From assembly GCF_014898055.3 (NCBI RefSeq), contig NW_023600993.1, positions 15,094,850 through 15,158,849 on the forward strand: a stretch of 64,000 nt of DNA, written 5' to 3'. Origin of the DNA: Talpa occidentalis (lineage: Eukaryota > Chordata > Mammalia > Eulipotyphla > Talpidae). Shown one piece after another: positions 37,006 through 48,760 of the stretch. A program made the position numbers and the translations under genes. Below the pieces are notes generated by a model. That model ran no database searches. It was not told where the DNA came from and saw only the letters and a list, made by a program, of their open reading frames with translations. Numbering within the stretch: position 1 is the stretch's first letter; the number at the start of each line of letters is the position of its first letter.

Positions 37006-38379
37006 TTATATATTTCTTCAAGAATTATTACTGTCAAATGTTTTTAGTAAAATATTTCAGGTATCATCCCAATTAGTATGGAAAACTTAGAATATTTCTC
37101 GCTGTGAAAACATCCATTGAACACTCCTCATCTTGTCACTTTCATCCAGAATAAACATATTTTCATCTTTTTAATCTCCAAAATTTAAGGAGTTTTCTTA
37201 TTGGTCAACAGGTAATTAGATAGACTGGATGAGTGAATCAATTTTTATTTGCATTGCTCCTGTTTGCATCCCAGGTGAAGAAATTAGCATAGGCACTGGT
37301 CCTAGAATACAAGGAGCAAACAGACATTAAGTTGGCGGCTGTGCCCAAATGATAGATAAAAAAATGACACTTGGTACTTTCAGTATGTATTTTCCTTACC
37401 GTGAATAATACTGAACTTTATCCATGTGCTTATTTTTTATACATTTAAACATAATTTCATTTCTATGTCTTTGCACCTCCTTTATTTTGGGCCATGAGTC
37501 ATTTCAATATTATTTGTAGAATTTCTTTACATGTTCCAGAAATAGGACTTTCACCTACAAAGCGAGTTATGATACATCTTCCTACTGTGTCACTTGTCTT
37601 TTGACTTTATAGTAGCTGTGCTATGGAAATTAATTTCTGCAGGTCTGGAATTAGCTTGAACTGTTCTTGCTGAAGTACCAGGGCACAGCACTGGCCCCCG
37701 ATCAAGGTATGAAATCAACTGATTAATACTGTTGTTTTGTAATCATGAGTGCCAGTTTATACCAACTTATTAGTAGTGTTTATTGATAATAGTGAGAATG
37801 ATGATTTCTACCTGGTCTCATTCAGATCTCTAGAAGAACTCTGCCATGGAGGATGGGTACATGGAAGGAATATGCATTAATGTAAAAAGAATTTCCATCT
37901 GAGACTCCATTTGGGGCTCCCTGGTTCTGAGATATTTTATGCACATGTCAGTGGTTCCTGACCTGGGAGTTAAAGTACATCTGGTACAGCCCTCCAGACA
38001 GAACAGCTGGAGTTTGTACGTGGTCTCTCCATACCCATTGCTGTCATGCTACCTTTAGCTGTGATGTACATCCCTATTTTACCTCTGTCCTATATCATGT
38101 CATTTTCCTACAATAAACTAGATTTGAGATTGCTGTCATTTGGGTTCCACAAGTCTTCTCTAGCAATCAGATCCTAAGTGCTCCCATTAGTGCAGTGACT
38201 TTTGCAATACAAATTTTGTTTTATCTTTATATAGCCAGATTATCAATCTGCTTTATGGCTTTGGGAATTATGGTTTGGGGAATGCTTTTTTTAATCTGGA
38301 CTAATTTTTTCATTTGATTGTTGATTTGCTATACTCTTATTCTTAGCTTAAAAATCTTCATGAGTTGCAGAATTGTGAG
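37006..38379. other. Intergenic, no gene seen
   Basis: 37380-37500 and 38170-38340 have L1-like antisense wording (TTATAGTAGCTGTGC, TTTTATCTTTATATAGCC). Not confirmed. No coding exon. Confidence 0.35.
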
Positions 38380-38395
38380 TCTCAGACTCTTTTTT

Positions 38396-38622
38396 TTTGT
38401 TTGTTTAAAGGTTTATTTATTTATTTATTTATACAAGCACTGGGTACAGTCAGAAGTGCGGGAGGGTGAGAGAATTCACCAGGGCCAGAGCAAAGCAGGC
38501 AGACTGATGAAATACACTGCTGAGGGGAGCAGCAGGCGGCAGGAGAGGTCTGCGCGGCACTGCAGAGGCTGTGGGCAGCTTCGCAGCCCAGCGCTCAACC
38601 ACTGCGCCACCAGAGGAGGCCC
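38396..38622 (-). mobile_element. tRNA-derived SINE, type A, internally deleted
   Basis: Complete 5' and 3' ends on minus, but about 50 bp missing in the centre. The CAGACCTC body joins directly to GCAGTGC, so the B box and the region before GGTCCCACATGG are gone. Target-site duplication TCTCAGACTCTTTTTT at about 38380-38395 and 38623-38638. Confidence 0.93.
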
Positions 38623-38638
38623 TCTCAGACTCTTTTTT

Positions 38639-40164
38639 AATGAGAGCTTTTGGTCTGTGCCTCTCCTTTTCTCTCTCATACTTGCCTCACTTCTCCATTC
38701 CTAGAGGACTTCACTGATGATTCAAAGTCCTTATCCTAGAGTGAATTGTGGAAATATAATAAATCCAGTTTAGTCACTGAGCTAGCAAGAGCTTATTTGG
38801 TTGCTATTGAGGAAGCTGAATACCAACTCCCAGGGCTCACAAAATTCTTTTAGTCTTGGGTCCACAATAGCCTCCTCTGTCTCATTTCCAGAGCAGAGCA
38901 CATGAAGCAGTGAATCTCAGGCAGGTTCTCAATGCATGTTCCCTCAAAGCCCAGAAAACCTACACTTTGAACCTCTAACACATCTTTGATTTCCTCCCAT
39001 AGAGAAATTCCTCTACTTTTTGAGCCCACCTAGGTCTTCTATATTTTATCTATCATTCTAATGAGTTTGGAACAAAATGTGTAGCGCTCTCTTGGCCAGA
39101 AATATATGCTAATATGCAAATACTTTTACTCTTTTTCTTTTTCTATGCTGAAAGAAAGGAAATGTTATATTTGTCAAACATGTATTTTATTATCTGTAAC
39201 TATCTCCCAAGGAAAACTCTTCTTAAAAAGAACAAAGATTAACCTTTAGAGGAGTTTAATAAATAGTCTTTAATCATACTCAACCAGGACTCCAGCCAGA
39301 ATTGGACACCACTGTAGATTTTAATAATCCCAGCTACTCAGTAGGCAATCTTTCTGTATGACAATACATCACTGACACACCATTCTAACTAAAGTTCTGA
39401 GGGTGTTATTTTTGATTAAAAACCATATTGGTAAGGATTGTACAATAAAAATCAGGCTGCTATAATTATAAATTTAAGTAGCTGAAAGCCTCTGAAAGAA
39501 TAGCCTCTCATCTCTTCTTTCACTGATATAGACAAGAGGATTAAAGTTGAAAGACTGTCCAAAGGTCTGATATATGCAAGAGTGTGTGGATGAAGTGTAC
39601 CATGAAGAGACTTTATGATCCACTCTAAGAGTATTGGAAAGCAAAGTCATTAGCACCTAAGAAGACTCTGAGCCTCAGCTAAATCTCTAGAGACCTATTC
39701 TTCTTCCATAGTAATGAAGTGGCAACAATTGTGTTCACCAGGATTCTTTCTCAGAGCCAAGTACCAGCTTTGCTTGCAAACAATTCCTCAAAAAAAAAAT
39801 CCACCTAAATCACTACTGAGATTTGCAGAGAACCTGAGTGTGGGGAAGTAATCAGGAAGAAATTTGTAGGTATGGAGATGCAAAGAGGGGGGAAAGGAAG
39901 AAGAACGAGTAGAATAGGCCAGTAAGATGTCAAGATGTACAAGGTGTTCTGTGACCCCTTAGATCCCTCCCCAAAATTCAGTAGGGTCCTAGAAAATATA
40001 TAAAGATTTAATGGGAATGAATCTTTTTCCCATGGAAGCGATTTTCCAACTAAGAGATGGGTCCATACAAACAGGAAATCCTAAGACAATTTGCAAACAG
40101 TCCGTATGGACAAGAGAGTACAGGAAAAGAGAGAAACACTAGTTCCAGAGTCAGTGAATATTTC
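38639..40164. other. Intergenic, no gene seen
   Basis: AT-rich single-copy-looking sequence; nothing recognised. Confidence 0.4.
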
Positions 40165-40455
40165 CTGACAAGAGCCATGTAATAAATCTTTTAGGTCTGG
40201 TGGGTCATATAATCTCTGATACAACTACTCAACTTTACCATTGGTGCATGAAAAGAACAGTGGATAATATGCAAAAGAATGTTTCAATGAAATTTTATTT
40301 TGAAACACTGAGATTGGAATTACACATCATCTTTTAGAGAGTCACAAAACATTAATTTTTTGGTCAATCCTATAAAAAGTCATTCTTAATTTGTGGGTCA
40401 TATAATAACATAAAATCTGGTCCATAAGTTATATAGTTTACTAGCCCCTAGGCTG
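40165..40455 (+). mobile_element. hAT-type MER element, sense
   Basis: TAATAAATCTTTTAGGTCTG, GGGTCATATAATCTCTGATACAAC, TACTCAACTTTACCATTGG, AATGAAATTTTATTTTG and AAATCTGGTCCATAAG. This is the same family as 36640-36840, in opposite orientation and with a longer middle. Confidence 0.75.
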
Positions 40456-40814
40456 GCATATAGGTATAAAATTGCAATTAAATCATAGACAGACCTTCAG
40501 ATTACCCCAGGGAGTAGAAATCATATACATCTCTAAAGGTAGGGCTGTTCCTGCTGCCCTTTAGGTAACTCCTATCAGAGCTCCAGGCAGCTTTGTTATA
40601 AAGACATAGTGGGTGCTAAATGGCTCTTGGCACCCTCAACTGACCCTCACTTCTGACATCCCTGTTCTTCCTCCTACCCAGACCAGATTTGTATAACACT
40701 CTCGTGTGTTGTTTAAGCAAAACTAGTGTTTCTTAGAACTAGGTTGGAGAAATTTTAGGAATTTTAGGAAAGGAGAAATTTTTTATAAGGAATGCAATTA
40801 AAAAATGATCAGGT

Positions 40815-41200
40815 GGGGCCTCCCTGGTGGCGCAGTGGGTTGAGCGCAGTGCTGTGAAGCTGTCCACAGCCTCTGCAGTGCAGGTTAGATCCCAGCCGGC
40901 CAGGGAGCTGACCCACATGGCGCAGCAGACCTCGCCTGTCTCGCCCACTGCTCCCTCAGTAGTGGTTTCAGTCCATCTGCCTGTTTTGCTCCCCACTTTT
41001 TCTCTGGTGACTCCTCTGACCCCCCCCCACATCTGGCCTATACCCCAGTTCTTTTTTTTAAATAATAATAAATTTTATTTTTATATTCCCCATACAATTG
41101 CAACCCCCCCATTTTGACCCCAATCCCTCCCCTCCCACCCCCCACCCCCTACCCCAGTTCTTATATATATAAATCTTAAAAAAAAAAAAAAAAAAAGAGG
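40815..41200 (+). mobile_element. tRNA-derived SINE, type B, split by a nested insertion
   Basis: GGGGCCTCCCTGGTGGCGCAG head, body with CAGCAGACCTCGCCTG and 3' end GGCCTATACCCCAGTTCTT. It is interrupted at 41054 and resumes after 41149. Target-site duplication of the SINE: AAAAATGATCAGGT (40801-40814) and AAAAAAGATCAGGT (41211-41224). Confidence 0.93.
41054..41149 (-). mobile_element. 96-bp 5'-truncated retrotransposon 3' end nested in the SINE
   Basis: Starts with a T-run and ATT-rich stretch, then TTTTTATATTCCCCATACAA and a C-rich end. It is bounded by a perfect 13-bp duplication TACCCCAGTTCTT at 41041-41053 and 41150-41162. Orientation is antisense by its T-run. It looks like a very short L1-class 3' end, but the 3' UTR differs from the one at 4072 and the family is not identified. 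Confidence 0.85.
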
Positions 41201-41672
41201 AATTTTAAAAAAAAAAGATCAGGTAACACAGGTTTGGTTTTGGATGATTCATGAGGTAGCTAATTTCCAGGCACAGACTTTCAAAGACTTGAACTCATTA
41301 TATTTGATTTACTATCTTAGAATGCTGAAGATGAAGCCTTTCTTTCTCTGAGTCCTCTGAGTCACACATCATTCCCTAGGTGGGGAGTGAAGGATGGAGT
41401 AGTTGAAGCTTCCATAGGACACCAATGCAATGGTGTGGGGGTTTCTGAAGGAAGGAGAGAAATCCCATGTGTTCCTAAGTCATTCCAAAGAATAGTATCC
41501 TAGAAGCTGCGTGTTGAAGTTAGATTAGTAGAAAAAGGAGAGTGTAGGGACAGAAATCAAAGGAATGTAGGCTGACAGATAAGAAAAGAAAGATTAGTGA
41601 GCTGGCATCATTTCAATTTATAATTCACTAGTTTATTTCTTCCCCTTTGCATTTACAATAAAAGCCAATTGT

Positions 41673-41950
41673 AGGGTCTCCCGGTGGTGCAGCGGTTGAG
41701 CACTGGGTTGCAAAGCTGCCCGCAGACTCTGCAGTGCCGTTTCGATCCCCGTCTGCTCCCCGGCCACCGGGCGAAGGTCCCACATGGCGTGCAGACCTCT
41801 CCTGCCACCCGCTGCTCCCCTCAGCAGTGTACTTCTTCAGCCTGCCTGTTCTGCTGCCCGCTCTGGCTCTGGTGAATTCTCTCACCCACCCGCGCTTCTG
41901 ACTGTACCCAGTGCTTGTATAAATAAATAAATAAATCTTAAAAAAAAAAA
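41673..41950 (+). mobile_element. tRNA-derived SINE, type A
   Basis: Lacks two bases at the very 5' end (GGTCTCCCGGTGGTGCAG). The B box is GTTTCGATCCC and the tail TATAAATAAATAAATAAATC then poly(A). The target duplication is not clear beyond AATTGT. Confidence 0.94.
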
Positions 41951-42980
41951 TTGTTTTTCAAAAGTAAAATTATCTCAGAGTTTTGAAAAAAAAATGTGAA
42001 GTTTGAAAATTCTTTCTGTTAACTTTGTTAGACATTCTTGGAATTCAGAGCCTGAAAAATATGTGCATAGAATATCCAAATTTGATAATATAATTACTTA
42101 CACACCCAAAGATCAAAGAATCTCCTTTCCTTCAACTGGACTAGATGAGGACTTATCAAATTGTTCAGGAAGATTCTCTCTGACTCTGATGGATAAAAAA
42201 ATGGTCTCCTCTCCTGCAGAAAAGTAGTAATATTCCAAATGTCAGGGACTTAACTTCTATCAAAGCTCCAGGAAAATTTGTAATAAAGACTCTAAGAAGC
42301 TTCTTAGTACTCTTTAACAGAACTTCATGACTGTCAGTTAAGGCACTGACAATGTTTTCTTCTGGTCCCAAGATGTTTCTAAGAGCATCCCCTTGAACCC
42401 AGACTCATGGTGGTCTTCACTTTTTATATTTGGGATTGCTTACAATTAAAACACAGGCAGACTAAGACCAAAGCTATTAAAATAGGGCCAATAATAAATA
42501 CAGATGAAACAGGAAATACCAAGAAGTTGTAGAATTGATTATCAGAGATTTTGCTCTGTGTTTTTGATATAGAAATAAGAGACGATATTATGTGCATTTC
42601 ATTATTATTAGAAGGAAACATACTAGTTTATTTCAAAAACACAACACCTTGCTTGACCCTAAGTGCTAAAATGACTTTCATTATTTGATAACGTGAATCT
42701 ACTTACCAAAGTCTACCTTTATGCAGAGATATCTATGCAACAGAGAAATAAAGGTAAATAAAACTCTTTTCTTGTCCTCCAGGTGTTTATAATATAGGAA
42801 GGGAAAAAGATAGTCAAATAAATTATTCATATGGGTTGAGATCCCAAAGGGAACTATATACACAATACTGTAGTATTCAGAGATAAAGTCAACCAACTTT
42901 CCATGTAGTCAACTAGCAAAATTTCCTAGCAATAGGCAAATTTGAGATAGGAATATGGAGAATCATCTGAGTAGTGATTA
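41951..42980. other. Intergenic, no gene seen
   Basis: 42720-42900 may be an old mammal-wide repeat in antisense (CTTGTCCTCCAGGTGTTTATAA). No coding exon. Confidence 0.35.
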
Positions 42981-42984
42981 TGAG

Positions 42985-43187
42985 TGTTTACTCTGATTCT
43001 AGACATCTTCCTGTCTGCTAGTCCTACTTATGTGATCTTATACAAGTTATTAACTTCTCAATGTTTAGAATATCTATCCATAGCTTGAGGATGAGAGCAT
43101 CTACCATATAGTTTGTTGGGAGAATTAAGTAAGTTAGTGCATATGAAGTGCTCAAGATTCCACATAAGCTCTTTCAATAAATATTAA
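42985..43187 (+). mobile_element. MIR, near full length
   Basis: TTACTCTGATTCTAGACATC, TATGTGATCTTATACAAGTTATT, GGAGAATTAAGTAAGTTAGTGC, AGTGCTCAAGATTCCACATAA and CAATAAATATTAAG follow the MIR consensus order through to its 3' end. Confidence 0.8.
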
Positions 43188-44158
43188 GTACTATATCCCA
43201 CAGCCAAGAGAAAATCCACAGACCCAATGATTAGAAGACTTCACACTAGAGAAATGGAGATAATGGAGGAATCTAGAAATGACTTCAAAATCAGTATAAT
43301 GAAAAGCTTCAATGCATTTCAGAGCATAGCAGAAATGAATGAAAAAGCAGTAGGCTATAAAAATTGTTTAAATGAATAGTATAAACTGATGAAAAACCAA
43401 AAACTAAAGGCAGAGGGTACTAAATAGAAAATATGAGCAAAAGTCAGGGAAACTAGATTTAGAATCTCCTAATTACATTTAGTCAAAAATACAGACAGAC
43501 AGACTAGAGAGAATGGGGATGAGCAATAACTGTTTCCAATGTGTTGAAATATTTGGAAAGAAGATAGGTCTAAATTCTTAAATAAAAAGGTATATTGGGT
43601 CTCACACAGTAAAAATAAAAGCAACTCACACCAAAATATCATGTGAAACCACAAAACATCAACAATAAAAGAAATCCTTTAACACTACCAGAAAAAATAT
43701 TACCTAAAACAGAAAGCTAATCATACTGACAGATTCTAAACCACAATAATAGATGTTGTGGAGTGGTAGAGCTGGCCTATATCAGCTCACAAGAGCTGAC
43801 TGCTAAATTTCCAGGAATCTTGTGAGCCAGTCATTAAAATGTCAGTGGCTTGAAATTAGCCACAGTGGGAATATTTATACCACAGAAACTGACAAATGCT
43901 ACAAATCAGGGTTCATTCCCTGGCCCCCAGAATACATTTACCATCACATTACTGAATATATGCCAGAGATAATAAAGAATTTCCAAAACACTCATGGAAA
44001 CAGCTCTCAACCTAGTATTTGATACTATGTCAAACCATCATTTGAGAAAGAAGGGAAAACTAAGAACATTCACAACCTTACTGAGACTTAAAAAAATATA
44101 TTGGGGAAAACTTTAATATGCTAAAAAGTTTTGTTGTTAAGGAAAATGGTAAACTAAA
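43188..44158. other. L1/HAL1-like A-rich sequence and an unnamed old repeat
   Basis: 43220-43740 is A-rich in the manner of L1/HAL1 ORF1 (AGAGAAATGGAGATAATGG, AAATGAATGAAAAAGCAG). 43745-43960 reads like another ancient mammal-wide repeat (TCTTGTGAGCCAGTCATTAAA). Neither codes for anything intact. Confidence 0.4.
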
Positions 44159-44169
44159 TTTTAGACTTT

Positions 44170-44453
44170 TTTTTTTAAAGATTGATTGATGGAATGATTG
44201 ATTGACTGATTGATTCAAGCACTGGGTACAGTCAGAAGCACAGGAGGGTGAAAGAATTCACCAGAGAGAGAGCGGGGAACAGAACAGGCAGAGTGACGAA
44301 ATACACTGCTGAGGGGAGCAGCGGGCACGGCAGGAGTGGTCTGCGCGCCATGTGGGACCCTCACCAGCGGCCAGGGATCGAACCGGAGCTGCAGAGGCTG
44401 CGGGCAGCTTCGCAGCCCAGCGCTCAACTGCTGCACCACCAGGGGAGGCCCAG
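44170..44453 (-). mobile_element. tRNA-derived SINE, type A
   Basis: Minus-strand GGGCCTCCCCTGGTGGTGCAG head, B box GGTTCGATCCC and a (AATC)n tail. Part of the CTCCCCGGCCACCGG segment is missing. Target duplication TTTTAGACTTT at 44159-44169 and 44454-44464. Confidence 0.95.
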
Positions 44454-44464
44454 TTTTAGACTTT

Positions 44465-45432
44465 GTTATAAAAATATTCTCCATATATTTTAGGATGTAC
44501 TAGGCAGTCCAACACAATAGTCAATCCTTAATATACATTTGCTGTATCCATCACCAAAGGAATTGAACCTTTCCTATTTGTTTTAAGTTTCAAAAACAGT
44601 ACTGTGGAAAGTAATCTAGGAGAGAACATACTATATTTTGAACAAGGACAGATGACATTAAGCCTTGCTATTTGTTATAGCCAAGGGAGATATGAACAAA
44701 TATTTAACATCTTAACCCTCTGGATGTGAAGTTACAATAACCTGCAATCTGGTCATTTGTATTTAGTTTCAGTTTGTTCTGTTCCATCTCTGAGATGGAC
44801 TCAGAATGCCTACACCTTCAGATTTCTCAAAGCAAGGCAGTTCTCAGGGAATATCAATGGTTTGATTTTTTCCTTACCAAATATGATTTAAGTGGTTCTC
44901 ATTGGGATGTGGATTCTTGGTATTGCTGCTCTATTGTCATCTTGGTATTGCTGCTCTATTGTCATTTAAGATGTACAGAAACAGAATTGTCTCTGTACTA
45001 GACTCTGATAACATGTATCCCCCTGGTCTTATTCCCAATTATTCTTTCCCATAATTATACATTTAGTAATGCTGAGATTGAAAGGGTGTGTGTAGAAAGC
45101 AGTTGGGAAGCAGGGTAGGGAAGGAGGGAATGCTTTCAAGTGGACATGATTAATTCCCTTACAAGTTGGGTTCTTTTTAAACCTTCACACAGTAGAAAAT
45201 TTGCTACAAGATACATCATCACCAAAAAAGAAATGCAGGGAAAGAGAAGACAGACATTACTGTTCTGTGGTTATTCTAAATTCTGATTTCCTCTTGTGAG
45301 TCTTTCCACCTGTTTTATGATGCTTTTCATTGACAACATATTTAACAATGCTTAATAGAAATAAACTCTGCAAAGTTCTCATTGAGGGCACCAGTTACTT
45401 CCCTGTTCTTGCTTGTTTATGACTCCTAGTAG
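44465..45432. other. Intergenic, no gene seen
   Basis: Single-copy-looking; contains the 25-bp tandem duplication listed separately. Confidence 0.4.
44916..44965. repeat. Perfect 25-bp tandem duplication
   Basis: 44916-44940 and 44941-44965 are identical (begins CTTGGTATTGCTGCTC). Zero mismatches suggests a recent event. Confidence 0.97.
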
Positions 45433-45444
45433 CTGGAATAAATA

Positions 45445-45560
45445 CTTTTTTATTTTTTTTAATATTTTTTAAACATCCTTGTTTATTTTTGCCACTATAT
45501 GGGATTTCACCCCTCACGTGTGGTCACCATAGTTTTCCCACCACCAAAGCACTCATAGTT
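45445..45560 (-). mobile_element. Short L1 3' end, antisense
   Basis: T-rich start, then TTTGCCACTATATGGGATTTC and GTGGTCACCATAGTTTTCCC. Flanked by CTGGAATAAATA (45433-45444) and CTGGCATAAATA (45561-45572), a 12-bp target duplication with one mismatch. Confidence 0.75.
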
Positions 45561-45739
45561 CTGGCATAAATATTAAAAGGGCCTCCTTGCACACTAAAAT
45601 GTATTCTGGTTTAGATAATAAATTACATGGCCATCCTTATGAGCATGCAGTTTTATCTCTCCAGAAGGGAGGAGATTAATACTATTGAATGGTCACTTTG
45701 AATAGGTAAGATAGTCACTGGATCAGACACTGGGTAATT

Positions 45740-45830
45740 TATTTCAGTTACATCTCAGCATAACTCTAGGAGGTAGGTAATATTTGCTACTAACTTAAAG
45801 ATGAAGAAAGTAATGTTCACTGCATATGAA
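45740..45830 (-). mobile_element. MIR-like fragment, antisense
   Basis: CATCTCAGCATAACTCTAGG, then AAAGATGAAGAAAGTAATG. Confidence 0.55.
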
Positions 45831-45870
45831 GGGGCCACAAGGCCATATATCTTATGAATAACTAAATAAG

Positions 45871-46135
45871 GGCCTCCCTGGTGGTACAAGGGATTAAGAT
45901 GCAACCCATGAAGCTATCTGCAGTCTCTGCAGCACGAGTTCAATCCCCGGCCAGGGAGCTACCCACATGGTGAAGCAGACCTCTCCTGACTCACCCGCTG
46001 CTCCCCTCAGCAGTGTATTTCAGTCAGTCTGCCTGTTCTGTTCCCCACTCTGTCTCTAGTGAATACTCTCACCCTCCACACCTCTGGCCTGTACCCCAGT
46101 TCTTGTATGCATAAATAAATAAATCTTAAAAAAAA
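45871..46135 (+). mobile_element. tRNA-derived SINE, type B
   Basis: Near-complete type B copy with GTTCAATCCCC B-box relic and GGCCTGTACCCCAGTTCTTG 3' end. Target duplication AACTAAATAAG at 45860-45870 and 46136-46146. Confidence 0.95.
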
Positions 46136-46329
46136 AACTAAATAAGAACCATAATCCAGGCCCAACCCAGTGCCTTTCCTCCTGCACTCCCTTCCCAATC
46201 AAAGGGAAATGAATCAGAATATCAATATCTACCCTAATCCTTGCCCTAGATTTGTAAAACCTATCACTACTCTCTTCCACAAGGTAAAGGCACCAGGAAT
46301 TCATTGAATGCAAATTTGGGTGGCCAAAT

Positions 46330-47345
46330 GTGGGAGATTACCTGTGAAGATAAATACAATTACTCTGGTACCAGTGCCACACCCCTATGCAGAAGAGGAA
46401 TCTACTGCCCCTCCCTTAAGTCTGGGCTGGTCCTGTGACTGATTTTGACCAATAGCATCTAGCAATGGTGACACTGTGCCATTTCTAGGCCTTAAGAAGT
46501 CCAGCAGCTTCCCTTCTGCTTTCTTGCTAACCTGAGTCACAATATAAAGAAGTCCAGGCTCTCCTGAAGGAAAGAGCAACCTTGTGAAAAGAAAGGCCAG
46601 GTGGAGGAGAACTGACTGATGGAACCAGCTAACTGGCAGCCACAGGGCTCCCAACCAGTGAGGCCATCTTGACATTACAGCTTTTCCCAGTCCCAGGTGA
46701 ATGCAGCTGCATGAATGAACTCAGGCTGTTATAGGGCAGCCCTGATACAAAACGGGGTGCCTGACTGTGGGTCCTCACCCGCGCGCTTAAAAGGACTTAT
46801 CAATACTCTACTGCAGGCACACGCGAAAGGTTAATAAAAGGTTTATTTACAAGGGAAGGGGAAATGAGGAAATGTACAGCTCAGGGAGAAAAGTGGGAGA
46901 CAAAGTTTTAAATGCGTCCTACCCGATCCGCAGATCTGGAATCCCAAATGGCGCTCTGAGAGCTGGCCGCCAGCCAGGAGCCGTGAAGCCAGGAGGCGAG
47001 CGACAGAGCGAGAGACCCCAAGGCCCACGTGTTTGGTTTTTATACCCAACCTGGCTGCTTAACTCCACCCTCAGGTCCCAGCCACCCTCCCTTTGGTGGT
47101 GACGGGATTTGTCTTTCCCAACGTCTTGATGGCTTTGGTCTGGAGTGGGGGTGGGGTCCACAAAGTCTGTGTGGTATTAGCTCAGAACATCCTTTCCCCC
47201 TAACAAGTCAACAACATACAGAGCAGTGATAAGCAGGACTCTCTACTGAGTCCTGCTGGGATTCTCTGACCCACAGACTAGTAAGAAACAAATATTGTTT
47301 TAAGGCGCTGTATTTGTGATACAGACTAAATAACTGACAAACCAT
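46330..47345 (+). mobile_element. MLT1-type (ERVL-MaLR) LTR, split by a younger LTR
   Basis: Left part: ATTTTGACCAATAGCATCTAG, CACTGTGCCATTTCTAGGCC, GTGAGGCCATCTTGACATT. Right part: TGACCCACAGACTAGTAAG and TTGTTTTAAGGCGCTGTATTTG. These are in the order of mammalian MLT1 LTRs. The two halves are separated by 46743-47205. Confidence 0.75.
46743..47205 (-). mobile_element. ERV LTR (probable solo LTR), antisense
   Basis: 463 bp with TG...CA ends on plus. On minus it has a promoter-like TATAAA (47038-47043) just upstream of GTCTCTCGCTCTGTCGC, a CpG-containing R/U5-like segment, and an AATAAA signal (46842-46847). No primer-binding site or internal retroviral sequence adjoins it. It is clearly less decayed than the MLT1 around it. 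Exact ends are uncertain because no target duplication was found. Confidence 0.75.
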
Positions 47346-48389
47346 CTCTTACCCCACCCATACCCCAGATTTCATGTGACTGGGTTTTTGGGAAGCCAAG
47401 AAATAATGTCCACATAGGAAAGTTTACCCTGGAGCCCAAACGGGTCAATAAGCTTGTCTCTTCCTCCAGCCAACATTTCCTAGATCAGTCTTGGTCTACT
47501 TCCACTTTGCTTCACTTCAGATAAAATTCTAGGAATTTCCCCATTTCTGCTATATATTTCCACTCCTCTGCCTCATATCCCAAAGCCACTACCATATCCA
47601 ATTTGAGCTTCCCTAAGGGACATTAACCCCATAATTTTCATATGGCTATTTTTGAGACTAAGGAAAATCTGCAAATTTGTGTATATTTATCCATAGTAGA
47701 TCTCAGCCAAGTCAAAATTATATTTAATGCTGCATATGGTTGGGTCATAAAATATACATGGATGTCTAATCTCTTTATGTAAGTTTTCAAGTGCCAACTA
47801 ATAATGTACCAATTTCTGACAAGAAGGCTCTTTTAATTTTCTCTTAAGATTCTTTAATCCAATTTTATTCAGTCAGTAGTCACAATATGAATATGCTACA
47901 TTACCCTGAAGAGTTTCTTCAGTATTTTTTAAGAGATCTAAACTGTTTCCAATGGCAACCAGAGAATCAGCTTGACATCTCAGACTATTAAAAACCTTAA
48001 AGTCCATCCATATCATGAGCCCAGGAGAGAAATGGGAGGTTTATGACATTTTAATCATTGATAATTTTGGTTGTGCTGATAAGAAGACTTTTTAATGCGA
48101 GGAACTTGGAGATGAATCCAAGGAGAGTTGCCAAAGTAATTAAAACAGCTTTGTAAATTGGTTGGAAGACTATGCCAGATTATCAAAAGGACTCTCAGCC
48201 TATCTGACCCTCTCCTCCCCAGGCCAACCCCATCATTCATCAGCTGTTCCCAGACTTAATTGAAATTGACAACACAATAATAATAAAAATGTGCCATGGC
48301 TCATGCAGCACACACTACCTCATAATTCCCAGATAATGTGACACTAAATACTGAGATAGATTATTTATACCCTGCTGACTGAACGTGGT
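47346..48389. other. Intergenic, no gene seen
   Basis: Single-copy-looking AT-rich sequence, nothing recognised. Confidence 0.4.
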
Positions 48390-48408
48390 TCGGGCAGCTT
48401 ACATTAAA

Positions 48409-48665
48409 GGTTTATTTATTTATTTATACAGGCACTGGGTATAGTCAGAAGCGTGGGAGGGTGAGAGAATTCACCAGAGCCAGAGTGGGGAACAGAACAG
48501 GCAGACTGACGAAATACACTGCTGAGGGGAGCAGCGGGCACTACAGGAGAGGTCTGCCACGTCTTGTGGGACCCTCGCTGGTGGCCAGGGATTGAACAGG
48601 GGCTACAGAGGCTATGGGCAGCTTCGCAGCCCAGTGCTCAACCTCCTGCACCACCAGGGAGGCCC
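48409..48665 (-). mobile_element. tRNA-derived SINE, A/B intermediate
   Basis: Has the type A 3' end (CACTGGGTATAGTCAGAAG on plus) but type B-like body bases (GACGAAATACACTGCTGAGG). A perfect 19-bp target duplication, TCGGGCAGCTTACATTAAA, at 48390-48408 and 48666-48684. Confidence 0.95.
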
Positions 48666-48760
48666 TCGGGCAGCTTACATTAAACCTGCAGTGAGAATAA
48701 TACATAAAATTAACACATCGTAATAGCCATGTTTGGACATATATTGAAAAATACAGAAGG

